Positions 22,180 to 31,258 are shown, numbered from the stretch's first letter. The stretch is 34,110 nt of DNA from Candidatus Microgenomates bacterium (GCA_016188915.1 JACPGU010000001.1:1-34110); one strand, 5' to 3'. Notes: generated from the letters alone by a model not told the origin. A program made the numbers and translations.

Positions 22180-22779
22180 ATGTTTCTCCCAGATTCTGTC
22201 CAAAAAGCCATTGATGCCTTTTCCCGTTTGCCGGGGATTGGTAACAAAACCGCCCAGCGGTTGGTTTTTTATTTACTGCGTCAAGACAAAATAACTTCCG
22301 AACATATCGGACAGGCGATATTGGAGCTCAAAGAAAAAATCAATTTTTGTCCCGATTGTCAAAATATTTCGGATAACGGCCAGTGCAAAATCTGCGCGGA
22401 TTCCTCTCGCGACAAAACGATAATTTGCGTGGTGGAGGAGCCACTTGATATAATGGCTCTGGAGAAAGCCGGTTATTATCAAGGCCTCTACCATGTCTTG
22501 CAAGGGTCTCTCTCGCCGGTGGACGGTATCGGGCCGGATGATTTGAATATCAAAGAATTATTGGATAGACTCCACAAAAAATCTGGCGTCAAAGAAATAA
22601 TCTTAGCGACCAATCCGACCACCGAAGGAGAGGCCACCGCGCTCTACATTCATCGTTTGGTTGAGCCTTTGGGCATTACCATCACCCGCATCGCTCGCGG
22701 CATTCCTTTCGGTGGCGATATTGAATACGCCGACGAAATGACGCTGAAAAAAGCTTTGGAGGGGAGGAAGGAGTATTAG
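22180..22779 (+). CDS. recR: Recombination protein RecR
   Basis: 199 aa, normal length. The N-terminal HhH (LPGIGNKTAQRLVFYLL), the C4 zinc finger (Cys57, 60, 69, 72) and the TOPRIM core (ICVVEEPLDIMALE...ILATNPTTEGEATA) end with 'RIARGIPFGGDIEYADEMTLKKALEGR'. It works with RecO/RecF to load RecA at gaps. The leader is made of heptamer repeats. A small orphan-gene pair and cysS follow. Confidence 0.96.
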   Translation: MFLPDSVQKAIDAFSRLPGIGNKTAQRLVFYLLRQDKITSEHIGQAILELKEKINFCPDCQNISDNGQCKICADSSRDKTIICVVEEPLDIMALEKAGYYQGLYHVLQGSLSPVDGIGPDDLNIKELLDRLHKKSGVKEIILATNPTTEGEATALYIHRLVEPLGITITRIARGIPFGGDIEYADEMTLKKALEGRKEY

Positions 22780-22828
22780 GGGGAATTTCTAATTTCTAAA
22801 ATTAATAATCTAAGTAGGAGGTTCTATA

Positions 22829-23464
22829 ATGAACAATCTAGGGCAAGGTCTTAGCGCAATGGAGGGGAAAAAAGAGAAAATGTCTTTGCATGAAAAACAT
22901 CAAAGATGGAAAGAAAAAATAGATTCCGGCTTACCGTTTGCGCTTGGTATTGGGACTACGGCGACGATAATGTTGGTCGGAATGTATTTTCGCGCCAAAG
23001 GCATAACTGATGAATCTTTAAACGCTAATGTTAGAGACGCGATGATGACCTATGGCAGAATGGTCTATTTGCCAGCGGCTACTGTCGGAGCACCGGCCAT
23101 GTTTATTTTCCAAGGTATAGAAAAAATAAGGACTAAACGATTAGAAGATAATTATTATTCAGCGAAAACGAGCACAGAGTATTTGCCAGGATGGATCGAT
23201 CAAGAAGAAAGGACTCTAGCGGGATGGGAAAGAAGTATAGATGATCTTTTGGCCAGTTATGCTAGTGGCAAACAAAAAATAGAAAATATGAAAGATCTGA
23301 CAGATGAAGCGAAAAAAGAGCGTATGGATTTTTCCCAAGAACATGTCCACGGTATCCTTAAGGTGGATATGAAGGCAATCGAAGCAACAAAAAAGCGAAT
23401 ATTGTCGCTGAAAAGACAATTGGCTCGGAGCAAGGTCTATTCAGAAAAAATGGATAAAAAATAA
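22829..23464 (+). CDS. Hypothetical membrane protein with coiled-coil tail
   Basis: 211 aa, not recognised. A charged N-terminus is followed by two hydrophobic stretches (about 36-54 'GLPFALGIGTTATIMLVGMY' and about 78-95 'VYLPAATVGAPAMFIF'), then a Lys/Glu-rich helical tail of about 110 residues (likely coiled coil, cytoplasmic). Strong Shine-Dalgarno TAGGAGG 9 nt before the ATG. The next orphan gene starts 35 nt downstream. Confidence 0.75.
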   Translation: MNNLGQGLSAMEGKKEKMSLHEKHQRWKEKIDSGLPFALGIGTTATIMLVGMYFRAKGITDESLNANVRDAMMTYGRMVYLPAATVGAPAMFIFQGIEKIRTKRLEDNYYSAKTSTEYLPGWIDQEERTLAGWERSIDDLLASYASGKQKIENMKDLTDEAKKERMDFSQEHVHGILKVDMKAIEATKKRILSLKRQLARSKVYSEKMDKK

Positions 23465-23499
23465 TTTGTCAAATAAAATAACAAAGGAGATGAATAATT

Positions 23500-23862
23500 A
23501 TGCTTAACGAAGTATTAAAAAAAATAGCCAATATCTATGGTTTTGTTGGGAAAGAAGCCGAAGATGTAGCTGAAGACTTATTTTCTGTCATCATTGAGGA
23601 AATGTCACTTAGAATGAATGAGAAAGAAATCATGGATGATAGCAAACTTCTTCACGGGGAAGGCAAATTTGATCTGGAGAATGGCATGCAAGTAATAGAT
23701 TCCTTAAAGAATAGACCTGAATTTTCTGAAATATTTTCACAATCTTTGTCAGCCGTTTTGGATGATTGGAGAAAAGAGATAGAGCAAGATTTTTCTGAAG
23801 AAAAGAAAAATCTTGTCAAAGAGCAAGTGGAAGAATTGATAAAGGAGATAGATAAAAAATAA
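23500..23862 (+). CDS. Hypothetical acidic helical protein
   Basis: 120 aa, not recognised. Soluble, strongly charged and mostly helical by composition. Shine-Dalgarno AAAGGAGAT 9 nt before the ATG. Its stop codon is directly followed by the cysS ATG (TAAATG), so the two are translated from one mRNA. Confidence 0.75.
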   Translation: MLNEVLKKIANIYGFVGKEAEDVAEDLFSVIIEEMSLRMNEKEIMDDSKLLHGEGKFDLENGMQVIDSLKNRPEFSEIFSQSLSAVLDDWRKEIEQDFSEEKKNLVKEQVEELIKEIDKK

Positions 23863-25251
23863 ATGATCAAATTTTTCAATTCACTAACTAAGAAAAAGGA
23901 AGAGTTTCGGCCGATAACATTGGGCAAGGTTTTGATGTACCAATGTGGACCGACGGTCTATTGGATCCAACATATTGGCAATTTGCGGGCGATGGTCATG
24001 GCCGATCTTATCACGCGCGTCTTGCGCTACAATGGTCTGGAAGTTACTTTCGTTCGCAATTATACCGATGTCGGGCATCTAGTGTCCGATAGCGATGAAG
24101 GGGAAGACAAAATGGAAGAGGGAGCAAAAAGAGAGGGGAAAAGTCCGCAAGAAATAGCCAGTAAATACATCGGGATATTCGAAGAAGATTGCAAAAGATT
24201 GAATATCATAGAGCCGACGGCCAAGCCAAGAGCAACGGAATACATCAAGCCAATGCAGGAGATGGTGCAGACTTTGCTGGACAAAGACTACGCCTACCAG
24301 ACCAATCTTGCTATTTATTTTGATATCACCAAGGCCAAAGATTACACGCGACTTTCCGGGCAGAAATTGGAAGAAAATAAAAAAGGCGCGGGACACGCTG
24401 ATGTTTCGGATTCGGAAAAGAAAAATCCGGCCGATTTTGCTCTCTGGTTTTTCAAAAAAGGCGCGCACGCAAACGCCCTGCAAACATGGGAAAGCCCGTG
24501 GGGCGCGGGATTTCCCGGCTGGCACCTGGAATGTTCCGTGATGAGCAAGGCGCTCCTCGGCGCGACTTTTGATATCCATATGGGCGGAATAGAGCATATT
24601 CCGGTTCATCATACCAACGAGATCGCCCAAAGCGAAGGGGCTAATGGGGTGGAAATAGCGCATTATTGGTTGCATAACGAACATCTTTTGGTGGATGGTA
24701 AAAAAATGGCCAAAAGCGAGGGAACGAGCCATACTTTGGCAGAAATCCAAGAGCATGGCTTTGACCCTCTTGCTCTCCGTTATTTTTTCCTGCAAGCGCA
24801 TTATCGGTCAAAGCAAAATTTTACTTGGGAAGCTTTAACTGGAGCGAAAAACGCTTTGAAAAAATTGACCGCGCTGGTGGCCAGTTTTGAGGAAGCAAAA
24901 GTAGGTTGCGCCGAGTTTGAGGAAAAGTTTCTGGAAGCTATTAATGACGATTGTAATACACCGCAGGCTCTGGCAATACTTTGGGAAGTAGTAAAATCTG
25001 ATTATCCCGATAGCGCCAAGGCGACTACCATCTTGAAATTTGACGAAGTTTTGGGCTTGGGGCTGAAAGAAGTAGTGGGGAAAAAAGAGGATATCCCACA
25101 GGAAATCTTAAAACTTGCCGAAGAGCGCCAAAGAGCCAAAGAACAAAAAAACTTTGCATTAGCAGATGAGATTCGTGATAAGATAGAGGCAATGGGATAT
25201 GTAATTAATGACCTGGAGGACAATAGTTATCAAATAGTTGGGAGTAGGTAG
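23863..25251 (+). CDS. cysS: Cysteinyl-tRNA synthetase
   Basis: 462 aa class I synthetase. Zinc/substrate Cys28 in CGPTVY, the HIGN motif at 37-40 (HIGH-type), KMAKS at 281-285 (KMSKS-type), 'GWHLECSVMS' and 'GIEHIPVHHTNE' carry the remaining zinc ligands. A C-terminal DALR-like helical domain with 'ERQRAKEQKNFALADEIRDKIEAMGY' closes the protein. The conserved start region and abutting orphan gene fix ATG 23863. Confidence 0.97.
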   Translation: MIKFFNSLTKKKEEFRPITLGKVLMYQCGPTVYWIQHIGNLRAMVMADLITRVLRYNGLEVTFVRNYTDVGHLVSDSDEGEDKMEEGAKREGKSPQEIASKYIGIFEEDCKRLNIIEPTAKPRATEYIKPMQEMVQTLLDKDYAYQTNLAIYFDITKAKDYTRLSGQKLEENKKGAGHADVSDSEKKNPADFALWFFKKGAHANALQTWESPWGAGFPGWHLECSVMSKALLGATFDIHMGGIEHIPVHHTNEIAQSEGANGVEIAHYWLHNEHLLVDGKKMAKSEGTSHTLAEIQEHGFDPLALRYFFLQAHYRSKQNFTWEALTGAKNALKKLTALVASFEEAKVGCAEFEEKFLEAINDDCNTPQALAILWEVVKSDYPDSAKATTILKFDEVLGLGLKEVVGKKEDIPQEILKLAEERQRAKEQKNFALADEIRDKIEAMGYVINDLEDNSYQIVGSR

Positions 25252-25271
25252 TAGGGGGGAGCGTTAGTGAG

Positions 25272-25300
25272 TTGCAGGGGGTGAAGTCACAACGTAAGAT
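25272..25300 (+). promoter_or_regulatory. Possible promoter of the 240-aa membrane protein gene
   Basis: TTGCAG, 17 nt, TAAGAT, 50 nt before the ATG. Confidence 0.45.
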
Positions 25301-25350
25301 ATAAAAAGTATAAAAGTATAAATAATACAGGCTAACAACAAGGAGGCAAA

Positions 25351-26073
25351 ATGGCAGTAGCAAAAACAAAGCGTCTAGACGGGATTTTTCGTCAAATAGG
25401 ATATTCAAAATGGGTTTTCGCGCGCGCATTTTTGCCCAGTCTTAAAATATTAATCCCTCTTGCTATTTTTTCTTTTGCTTTCACGACGACCATGTCTTTG
25501 AGCCTAGACGGGTCGATTGTTGTTATCGCTCTCGTGCTTTTTATTTTGTTTTCTTTTTATGCGGCTATCGTGACAATGTATATTATTGATAGCGTGTATC
25601 GCAGGGAGAAAATTGACTTCAAAAAGCTCTTGCCTACGTCCAGAAAAAATTTTTGGAAATTTTTTATCGTGAAATTTCTAACCGCTTTAATTATTATTAT
25701 TGGCTACTTACTTTTTATCATCCCGGGGATTTTTCTCTCCGTACGCTATGCTTTTACCGGATTCGTTGCTCTTTTTGAGAAAAAAAGTATTGGAGATACG
25801 ATGGACTATGGTTTTGAGCTTACTCATGGGTATTGGTGGGCGCTTTTTGGTCGTTTCGTTATTTTGGGATTTTTGATTTCAGTGCTCTATGTCCTAATAA
25901 TTAGCGCTCTTCTTTATGTAGGATCGCTTTTGGCTCCAATCACTAGCACTATTAATAGCGGGATTATTCTCAACGCAATTACATCTTTTGTTTCTCCCTT
26001 TGTTGGCTTGTGGATAACATCATTCTATTATGTTCTTTATAGAGATATCGCGAAGAAATCGGTAACAATTTAG
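25351..26073 (+). CDS. Polytopic membrane protein, DUF975-like
   Basis: 240 aa with about five or six hydrophobic segments. The pattern 'IPGIFLSVRYAFTGFVALFEKKSIGDTMDYGFELTHGYWWALFG' resembles the DUF975/glycerophosphodiesterase membrane-domain type, where a PGI-x-Y segment is followed by 'al..S..l..g..W'. Function unknown. Good Shine-Dalgarno AAGGAGG 5 nt before the ATG. The LOG gene starts 3 nt after the stop. Confidence 0.8.
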   Translation: MAVAKTKRLDGIFRQIGYSKWVFARAFLPSLKILIPLAIFSFAFTTTMSLSLDGSIVVIALVLFILFSFYAAIVTMYIIDSVYRREKIDFKKLLPTSRKNFWKFFIVKFLTALIIIIGYLLFIIPGIFLSVRYAFTGFVALFEKKSIGDTMDYGFELTHGYWWALFGRFVILGFLISVLYVLIISALLYVGSLLAPITSTINSGIILNAITSFVSPFVGLWITSFYYVLYRDIAKKSVTI

Positions 26074-26076
26074 TTT

Positions 26077-26751
26077 ATGCGTCCAAAGCAATTTGACTAC
26101 AAAAACAATCCGGCGTGGAGAATGTTTCGGATCATGGGGGAGTTCTCGGAGGGTTTTGAATTCATCTCTAGTCTCAAAAAGGCGGTGACGATCTTTGGTT
26201 CGGCGCGCACCAATCCGCGCGACAAATGGTACAAAGAGGCGATGAAGCTCGGAGAATTATTGGCCGGCAAAAATTACGATGTCGTCACCGGCGGAGGACC
26301 GGGGATAATGGAGGCGGCCAATCGTGGCGCTTTCGGTCGGCACAAAAAAGGTGATTCGGTGGGACTCAATATCCAATTACCGCGCGAGCAAAGAGTCAAT
26401 CCTTATGTGGAGCGTTCCATCGCTTTCCATTATTTCTTCACTCGCAAAGTGATAATGAGTTTCGTGGCCAATGCCTATGTTTATTTCCCCGGCGGGTTTG
26501 GCACGCTGGATGAGCTGTATGAAATCGTTACTTTGGTGCAAACGAAGAAATTGGAACCGGTGCCGATTATCTTGGTGGGGCGTGATTTTTGGCGACCATT
26601 GCTTGATTTTTCCAATAAGATGATGGTGGGCAAATACAAAACAGTCAACCGCAATGAGCTGAAAATAATTCAGATTGTTGATACTGCGGAAGGAGCTTTT
26701 AAGATAATTGAAAAAGCTTTGAAGAAAAATGGGAAGAAGAAACAAGAATAA
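26077..26751 (+). CDS. LOG family protein (TIGR00730-type nucleotide hydrolase)
   Basis: 224 aa. Rossmann-like fold with 'VTIFGSARTNPRDKWY', 'DVVTGGGPGIMEAANRGAF' and the family motif PGGFGTLDELYE. Members characterised elsewhere are cytokinin riboside 5'-monophosphate phosphoribohydrolases (LOG) or nucleotide 5'-monophosphate nucleosidases (PpnN-like). A nucleotide N-glycosidase role is likely but the substrate here is unknown. Coupled to the membrane protein gene. Confidence 0.92.
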   Translation: MRPKQFDYKNNPAWRMFRIMGEFSEGFEFISSLKKAVTIFGSARTNPRDKWYKEAMKLGELLAGKNYDVVTGGGPGIMEAANRGAFGRHKKGDSVGLNIQLPREQRVNPYVERSIAFHYFFTRKVIMSFVANAYVYFPGGFGTLDELYEIVTLVQTKKLEPVPIILVGRDFWRPLLDFSNKMMVGKYKTVNRNELKIIQIVDTAEGAFKIIEKALKKNGKKKQE

Positions 26752-26793
26752 CGCAGGATATAGGATGCAGTGCCCAGGATTCAGAAATTGATA

Positions 26794-27483
26794 ATGAAGC
26801 AGATCAAAATCATTTTTGAGGACAAAGATATTTTGGTGATAGATAAACCGGCGGGGTTGGTAGTGGAGAAAGACGCAAAGACCAAGCCATCACAAGGGGA
26901 AACGCTGGAAGATATTTTGAAAAAAGATTTTCAAATCAATCTCCCGCGCGCCGGGATAGTGCACCGATTAGATCGCGATACCTCCGGGCTGATGGTGGTG
27001 GCAAAAACTGAAAAAGCTCTCGTTAATTTGCAAAATCAATTTCAGAGCCATCAGGTGGAGAAAAAATACATCGCCTTGGTTCTTGGTAGAATGGAAGCAG
27101 GGGAGGGGACGATTGATATTGCCTTAAGGCGCGATCCGAAAAACGGAACGCGATTTATTGCCTCAAAAGCGAAAGATGCTCGGAGAGCAGTAACGCATTA
27201 TAAGACAGCAGAGACGATTCGCGGACTGTCTTTACTGGAGATAAATCTGGAAACCGGGCGGACGCATCAGATTCGGGCGCATTTTTTTAGCATAGGTCAT
27301 CCGGTGATAGGGGATCAGATTTATAAAAATGGTCTTTCCGAAAGCATTTCAAAAGAGTTAAATATAGATAGGCAGTTTTTGCATGCAGAAAAACTTTCTT
27401 TTACACATCCTGTGACAGGCAAAAAATTAAATTTTCAAAGCAATTTGCCAAATGATCTAGTAAAAATAAAAAACAAACTATGA
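26794..27483 (+). CDS. RluA-family RNA pseudouridine synthase
   Basis: 229 aa from ATG 26794 (MKQIKIIFEDKDILVIDKPAGLVV); the GTG at 26770 in the ORF track adds an unconserved MPRIQKLI. The catalytic Asp is in HRLDRDTSG, with GRTHQIRAHF near the end. There is no N-terminal S4 domain, so it is a short RluA-type form. It isomerises uridines in rRNA or tRNA; the target is not deducible. The stop overlaps the next start (ATGA), indicating translational coupling. Confidence 0.92.
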   Translation: MKQIKIIFEDKDILVIDKPAGLVVEKDAKTKPSQGETLEDILKKDFQINLPRAGIVHRLDRDTSGLMVVAKTEKALVNLQNQFQSHQVEKKYIALVLGRMEAGEGTIDIALRRDPKNGTRFIASKAKDARRAVTHYKTAETIRGLSLLEINLETGRTHQIRAHFFSIGHPVIGDQIYKNGLSESISKELNIDRQFLHAEKLSFTHPVTGKKLNFQSNLPNDLVKIKNKL

Positions 27484-28673
27484 ATCTAGAAAACATTCTC
27501 CCGCCACCAATGCCAGAAAAAAAATTGCCTTCTGGCGAAAATCTTTTTGATAAAGAACTTTTTGATGAACTGGGAAAAAGAACAAGGCAAGCTTTTGATC
27601 TCGGGAAAGAAATGGCAGAAAGCCCAAAAGGTAGAAATCTCGCTAGTTGGTTCAAGAAATCGCCAAGACTCAAGGCGGCGCTTTTTGCTGGCCTTGTAGC
27701 TTCCTCTATCCCTGCTCCCGGAGCGCAAGCCAAAACTAGCGAAGATTTATTTAATATAGGCAAAGGTATAGCGATAGGCAAGGTAGTAGATGGCATCAGC
27801 AAAACAAAGGTAGGGGCCAAAAACGAAAAACAAGAAGTCAAAGACGCGCTGGAGACCATAAAACAAATTCTTTACCTATATAGTTTAGTCAAGGGCGAGG
27901 ATTCTTTGGACGCGCAAGAACTAGAATCGCTTCACCAAATAATAGATATGGCGGAAGCGGAGCCAGATTCACTAGATGAGGAATCCATTGCTAGAATAAT
28001 CCGCATTTTAAATCAGCCCAATAGAGGCGAAAACGAAAGAGAGAAAAAAATGGAAAGAGTTATTAAATTGAGAGAAATCGCGTCCATTTTGCGGGAAAAA
28101 ATGGACGAAATAGAAGCATATAGGCAAGAGGTGGCGGCAAAAGAAAGAGAATTGAAAGAAGAACTGGCCAGTCGCCAGCGAGAGCAAGAAGCGGAAAACG
28201 CGAGCGCCCAATGGGACAAGGAAGCAAAAGAAAGAGAAAGGGCTTTTTATGAAGTGGATTGGGAAGACGATTCCGATATCTCAAATTACGATATGAAATT
28301 TCAACGTTCCTACGACAAAGAGCAAACAGTTTTGCCGGAAAAAGATGGAGCAAAATGGCATTTTGAAAATTGGACGAAGACTATTGATAATAAAAAAACA
28401 ATTGGCCCCTCTGTTTTGGTCAAAGAATATGATGATGGAGAATATGGCAAAGTAAAGCTTGAGATAATTGTTATGTCCACAGACAGTCCTGACAAAAAAG
28501 AAGTAATTGTTTTGTTGTCGGACAATGCCTATCAAAGGGAAAATGTGACCGATCTGGATTCTGACACGCCTAAAAAAGCCCTAGAACTTTTCAACAAAAA
28601 AAATAGAGAAAAGGAGATAATGACAGGAGAAAAAGAAGATGCCAGGGTGGAAAGGGCAAAAGATTTATTCTAA
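27480..28673 (+). CDS. Hypothetical coiled-coil protein with internal hydrophobic segment
   Basis: 397 aa, not recognised. A soluble N-terminus of about 60 residues is followed by one hydrophobic stretch ending in an AXA-like site (about 66-85, LFAGLVASSIPAPGAQA). Long charged helices (about 110-260, probable coiled coil) and a C-terminal alpha/beta-looking region with many Asp/Glu follow. It could be single-pass with an extracytoplasmic C-terminus. ATGA overlap with the RluA gene. The terminator 3' of it points leftwards and serves the convergent gene. Confidence 0.75.
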   Translation: MNLENILPPPMPEKKLPSGENLFDKELFDELGKRTRQAFDLGKEMAESPKGRNLASWFKKSPRLKAALFAGLVASSIPAPGAQAKTSEDLFNIGKGIAIGKVVDGISKTKVGAKNEKQEVKDALETIKQILYLYSLVKGEDSLDAQELESLHQIIDMAEAEPDSLDEESIARIIRILNQPNRGENEREKKMERVIKLREIASILREKMDEIEAYRQEVAAKERELKEELASRQREQEAENASAQWDKEAKERERAFYEVDWEDDSDISNYDMKFQRSYDKEQTVLPEKDGAKWHFENWTKTIDNKKTIGPSVLVKEYDDGEYGKVKLEIIVMSTDSPDKKEVIVLLSDNAYQRENVTDLDSDTPKKALELFNKKNREKEIMTGEKEDARVERAKDLF

Positions 28674-28674
28674 A

Positions 28675-28702
28675 TAAAAAAATGCCCCGCAGATGCGGGG
28701 CA
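28675..28702 (-). terminator. Terminator of the GC-rich - strand gene
   Basis: TGCCCCGC/GCGGGGCA with a 4-nt loop; on the - strand it is followed by TTTTTTT. It lies 43 nt after the stop. Confidence 0.85.
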
Positions 28703-28744
28703 AAAAGACGGAGAGGGTAGCGCCCCCTCCCAAGGAGGACAAAA

Positions 28745-29665
28745 TTATTGAGGCGGAGGGTTCTCCTCCAAGGCCTTTTCCTTGCAAGTGGACTCATCGC
28801 CCACATACAAGGCACCTGCCGCCTCGTTTAAGCCGACGATTTTGCCGACTTTTTTCTTTTCATCGCCCTCCAGGAGGAGGGCGGTGCCGTATGCCAGGCG
28901 AAGACTTTTTCTTTTCTTCGCCACCTGAGACATACAGCCAGCTTCCGCGTATTGGACGCGGATTTCCCAGGCGCGGTAATCTTTCTCCGCCTGGGAGGCC
29001 TTGGCATTTTGCCCGAGGCGAGTCTCCACCGTGGACTGGAGGGTGTCAATTTTCCTCTCCAGAGGCGCCACTGCGGTCGCCACTTCTTCTTTGATCACCT
29101 CGCGTAGCCTTTTGCCGAAGGCGGCGAGGTGATCCTCCAACTCCTCTTGCGTCAGACTGTCCGATAGGGGCTTTACCTCCACCATCAGGACATGCCCCTT
29201 TTGGCCTGGATAGCCCAAGAGGACCATCCGGCCTTTCTTCAAAATGATGTCGCCCTCCATGGCGACATCGTGCCGGAGCCAACCGATCCCAACGGTGTGA
29301 TGTTGGGGCTGGGTTCCGTCACAGGAAATCTCCTTGAAGGTCAAGATGAAAGCCGATCCATCCTGACCTTTCGCGTAGACGCAGGCCGCGCCGTCGGTGA
29401 CGGCGATGTCGGCGTCACTCCCGAAGGGCGCTCCCAGTTGATTCAAGTCCGCGTTGGCGGTAAGAACCCCTGGAAGTATTTTCACGAAAATCCCCTGTTC
29501 GGCAGAGGCGACCGTGGCGCTGATGAAAAAAGCGCCGAGGAGAGAGAAAAACCCGAAAACGCGGGCTTTCTTCCTTCCAAAAATCTTGGCGATCATCCGA
29601 CCGAAAACGGCCGTAATGATTGCCGCGACAATCATTACGATTGCCAAAAAAACGAGTTTTTTCAT
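28745..29665 (-). CDS. Hypothetical membrane protein of GC-rich composition
   Basis: 306 aa from ATG (MKKLVFLAIVMIV); a GTG three codons upstream is possible. Two N-terminal hydrophobic segments flank a basic stretch (GRMIAKIFGRKKARVFGF), the second ending ATVASA like a signal-peptide site. An extracytoplasmic beta-rich domain with Cys pairs follows (ACVYAKG...EISCDG), then a Glu/Lys coiled coil (about 180-240) and a small C-terminal domain with two Cys. Base composition and codon choice (many GCC, GGC, CTC) are clearly GC-richer than its neighbours. It is opposite in strand, with its own promoter, leader hairpins and terminator, which suggests a transferred cassette. Confidence 0.75.
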   Translation of the reverse strand: MKKLVFLAIVMIVAAIITAVFGRMIAKIFGRKKARVFGFFSLLGAFFISATVASAEQGIFVKILPGVLTANADLNQLGAPFGSDADIAVTDGAACVYAKGQDGSAFILTFKEISCDGTQPQHHTVGIGWLRHDVAMEGDIILKKGRMVLLGYPGQKGHVLMVEVKPLSDSLTQEELEDHLAAFGKRLREVIKEEVATAVAPLERKIDTLQSTVETRLGQNAKASQAEKDYRAWEIRVQYAEAGCMSQVAKKRKSLRLAYGTALLLEGDEKKKVGKIVGLNEAAGALYVGDESTCKEKALEENPPPQ

Positions 29666-29680
29666 CTTTTTCACGCGTCG

Positions 29681-29735
29681 CCCCTGGCGTGGGGCGTTCC
29701 TTTCAGTTTTTAAGGTTCGCTTCGCGATACCTGGT
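29681..29735 (-). promoter_or_regulatory. Structured leader of the GC-rich gene
   Basis: Two hairpins: AGGT-(A)-TCGC/GCGA-ACCT at the 5' end and CGCCCC/GGGGCG ending 15 nt before the ATG. The AAAGGA Shine-Dalgarno candidate lies upstream of the second hairpin, so folding would bring it nearer the start. Confidence 0.5.
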
Positions 29736-29743
29736 TTGAACGC

Positions 29744-29772
29744 AATATAGCATAATTTTACAAAAAAGTCAA
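29744..29772 (-). promoter_or_regulatory. Promoter of the GC-rich - strand gene
   Basis: On the - strand TTGACT (29772-29767), 17 nt, TATATT (29749-29744). Confidence 0.85.
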
Positions 29773-29856
29773 TAGTTTTTTAAATAAACATACGACAAAT
29801 AGGACGAATAAGACAAATAGGGCAAAGGAGAAGAGAAAAAATAGCGAAAAACCATC

Positions 29857-29885
29857 TTGAACAATGAGAAAACTCGGGTTAAGAT
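29857..29885 (+). promoter_or_regulatory. Promoter of secDF
   Basis: TTGAAC, 17 nt, TAAGAT, 35 nt before the secD ATG. Confidence 0.6.
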
Positions 29886-29920
29886 GGGGGAGCGAAGATT
29901 CATAATTTAAAGAGATTTTT

Positions 29921-31249
29921 ATGCGGAGAAAAATTTGGTTTATCTTTATTTTTATTCTAACTTTGGCTGTTTTCGCCGGTGTGGTGGATTGGCCTAAGGG
30001 GCCGGATATCAAAATCGGTAGTTTTTATCGTAAATTGGATATCCACCAGGGGCTAGATCTTTTAGGAGGAACACATCTGGTTTACGAAGCCGATATGATC
30101 AAAATAAATCCCAAGGAGCGTGATAGCGCGCTGGAAGGAGTAAAAAAAGTAATTGAGCGTCGCATCAATGGCTTGGGCGTGTCCGAACCGATTATTCAAA
30201 CAACCTCGTCGCTTAATTCTTATCGCATTATTATTGAGCTACCTGGTATATCTGACGTGGAGGAAGCAGTCAATCTGATCGGCCAAACAGCCCAATTGGA
30301 ATTTCGAGAAGGGATAGCAAGTCAAAGCCTGGACGAAAATGGACAATTCAAAGTGCCTGGGGCTGAAGACATCAACAATTGGAAAGATATCGGTCTAACC
30401 GGTGCCTTGTTCAAAAAAGCCAATGTGCAAGTCAATCAGAGCACTTTTGAGCCAGAGATCAATATCTCCTTTAACGACGAAGGAGCGACTATTTTTACGG
30501 AAGCAACGGGGCGTAATGTTGGCAAGCCTCTGGCAATATTTTTAGACAAAAAATTGCTTTCCGCGCCCAAGGTCAATCAAAAAATAGAAGAAAGCAACGC
30601 GGTAATCAGTGGCGGTTTTGATATCAAAGAAGCCAAAAATCTAGCCATTCAATTAAATGCTGGCGCTCTGCCGGTGCCTATTTCTTTGGCCGAGCAGAGA
30701 AACGTAGGGGCAACATTGGGTCAGGATTCTGTTCACAAAAGTTTTGTCGCCGGACTGATCGGTGTTTTGGCGGTAATTTTGTTTATGTTGGTTTATTACC
30801 GTTTGCCAGGACTACTTTCTGCCTTGGCGCTATCCATCTATTCTTTGATTGTCATGGCTTTGTTCAAAATTATTCCGGTGACCATGACCCTGGCGGGTAT
30901 CGCCGGTTTCATTTTGTCCATCGGCATGGCCGTGGACGCTAATATTTTGATTTTTGAAAGGATGAAGGAAGAGTTGCGTCGGGGCAAAACTTTTTCTTCA
31001 GCGGTAAAGGCTGGTTTTGATCGTGCTTGGAGCTCTATCCGCGATTCCAATGTTTCGTCTTTGATTACTTGTATTATTTTGTTTTATTTTGGTACTGGCC
31101 TAATCAGAGGCTTTGCTCTAACTTTGGCTATCGGTATTTTGGTCAGTATGTTTTCCGCCATTACGGTGACCAGGATTTTTTTACTGCTTTTGATTGGGAC
31201 AAAAATTTCTGAAAAAAAATGGCTTTTTGGTAGCACGAACTATAAATAA
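29921..31249 (+). CDS. secD: Protein translocase subunit SecD
   Basis: 442 aa. TM1 near the N-terminus, then 'LDIHQGLDLLGGTHLVYEAD' (D1 motif), a periplasmic P1 head of about 200 residues ('AQLEFREG', 'ISFNDEGATIFTEATGRNVGKPLAIFLD'), then five TMs with 'GFILSIGMAVDANILIFERMKEELRRGKTFSSAVKAGFDRAWSSIRDSNVSSLI' (D5). It forms with SecF an RND-type helper that uses the proton or sodium gradient to pull secreted proteins across the membrane. A weak AAAGAG Shine-Dalgarno precedes it; secF follows after 9 nt. Confidence 0.97.
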   Translation: MRRKIWFIFIFILTLAVFAGVVDWPKGPDIKIGSFYRKLDIHQGLDLLGGTHLVYEADMIKINPKERDSALEGVKKVIERRINGLGVSEPIIQTTSSLNSYRIIIELPGISDVEEAVNLIGQTAQLEFREGIASQSLDENGQFKVPGAEDINNWKDIGLTGALFKKANVQVNQSTFEPEINISFNDEGATIFTEATGRNVGKPLAIFLDKKLLSAPKVNQKIEESNAVISGGFDIKEAKNLAIQLNAGALPVPISLAEQRNVGATLGQDSVHKSFVAGLIGVLAVILFMLVYYRLPGLLSALALSIYSLIVMALFKIIPVTMTLAGIAGFILSIGMAVDANILIFERMKEELRRGKTFSSAVKAGFDRAWSSIRDSNVSSLITCIILFYFGTGLIRGFALTLAIGILVSMFSAITVTRIFLLLLIGTKISEKKWLFGSTNYK

Positions 31250-31258
31250 TATCTGCGC

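Noticed and set aside
24079-24801. 240-aa - strand ORF
   Set aside because: Antisense shadow of cysS, without a ribosome-binding site or domain.
29192-29713. 173-aa + strand ORF
   Set aside because: Shadow of the GC-rich - strand gene; long open frames are expected opposite GC-rich coding sequence.
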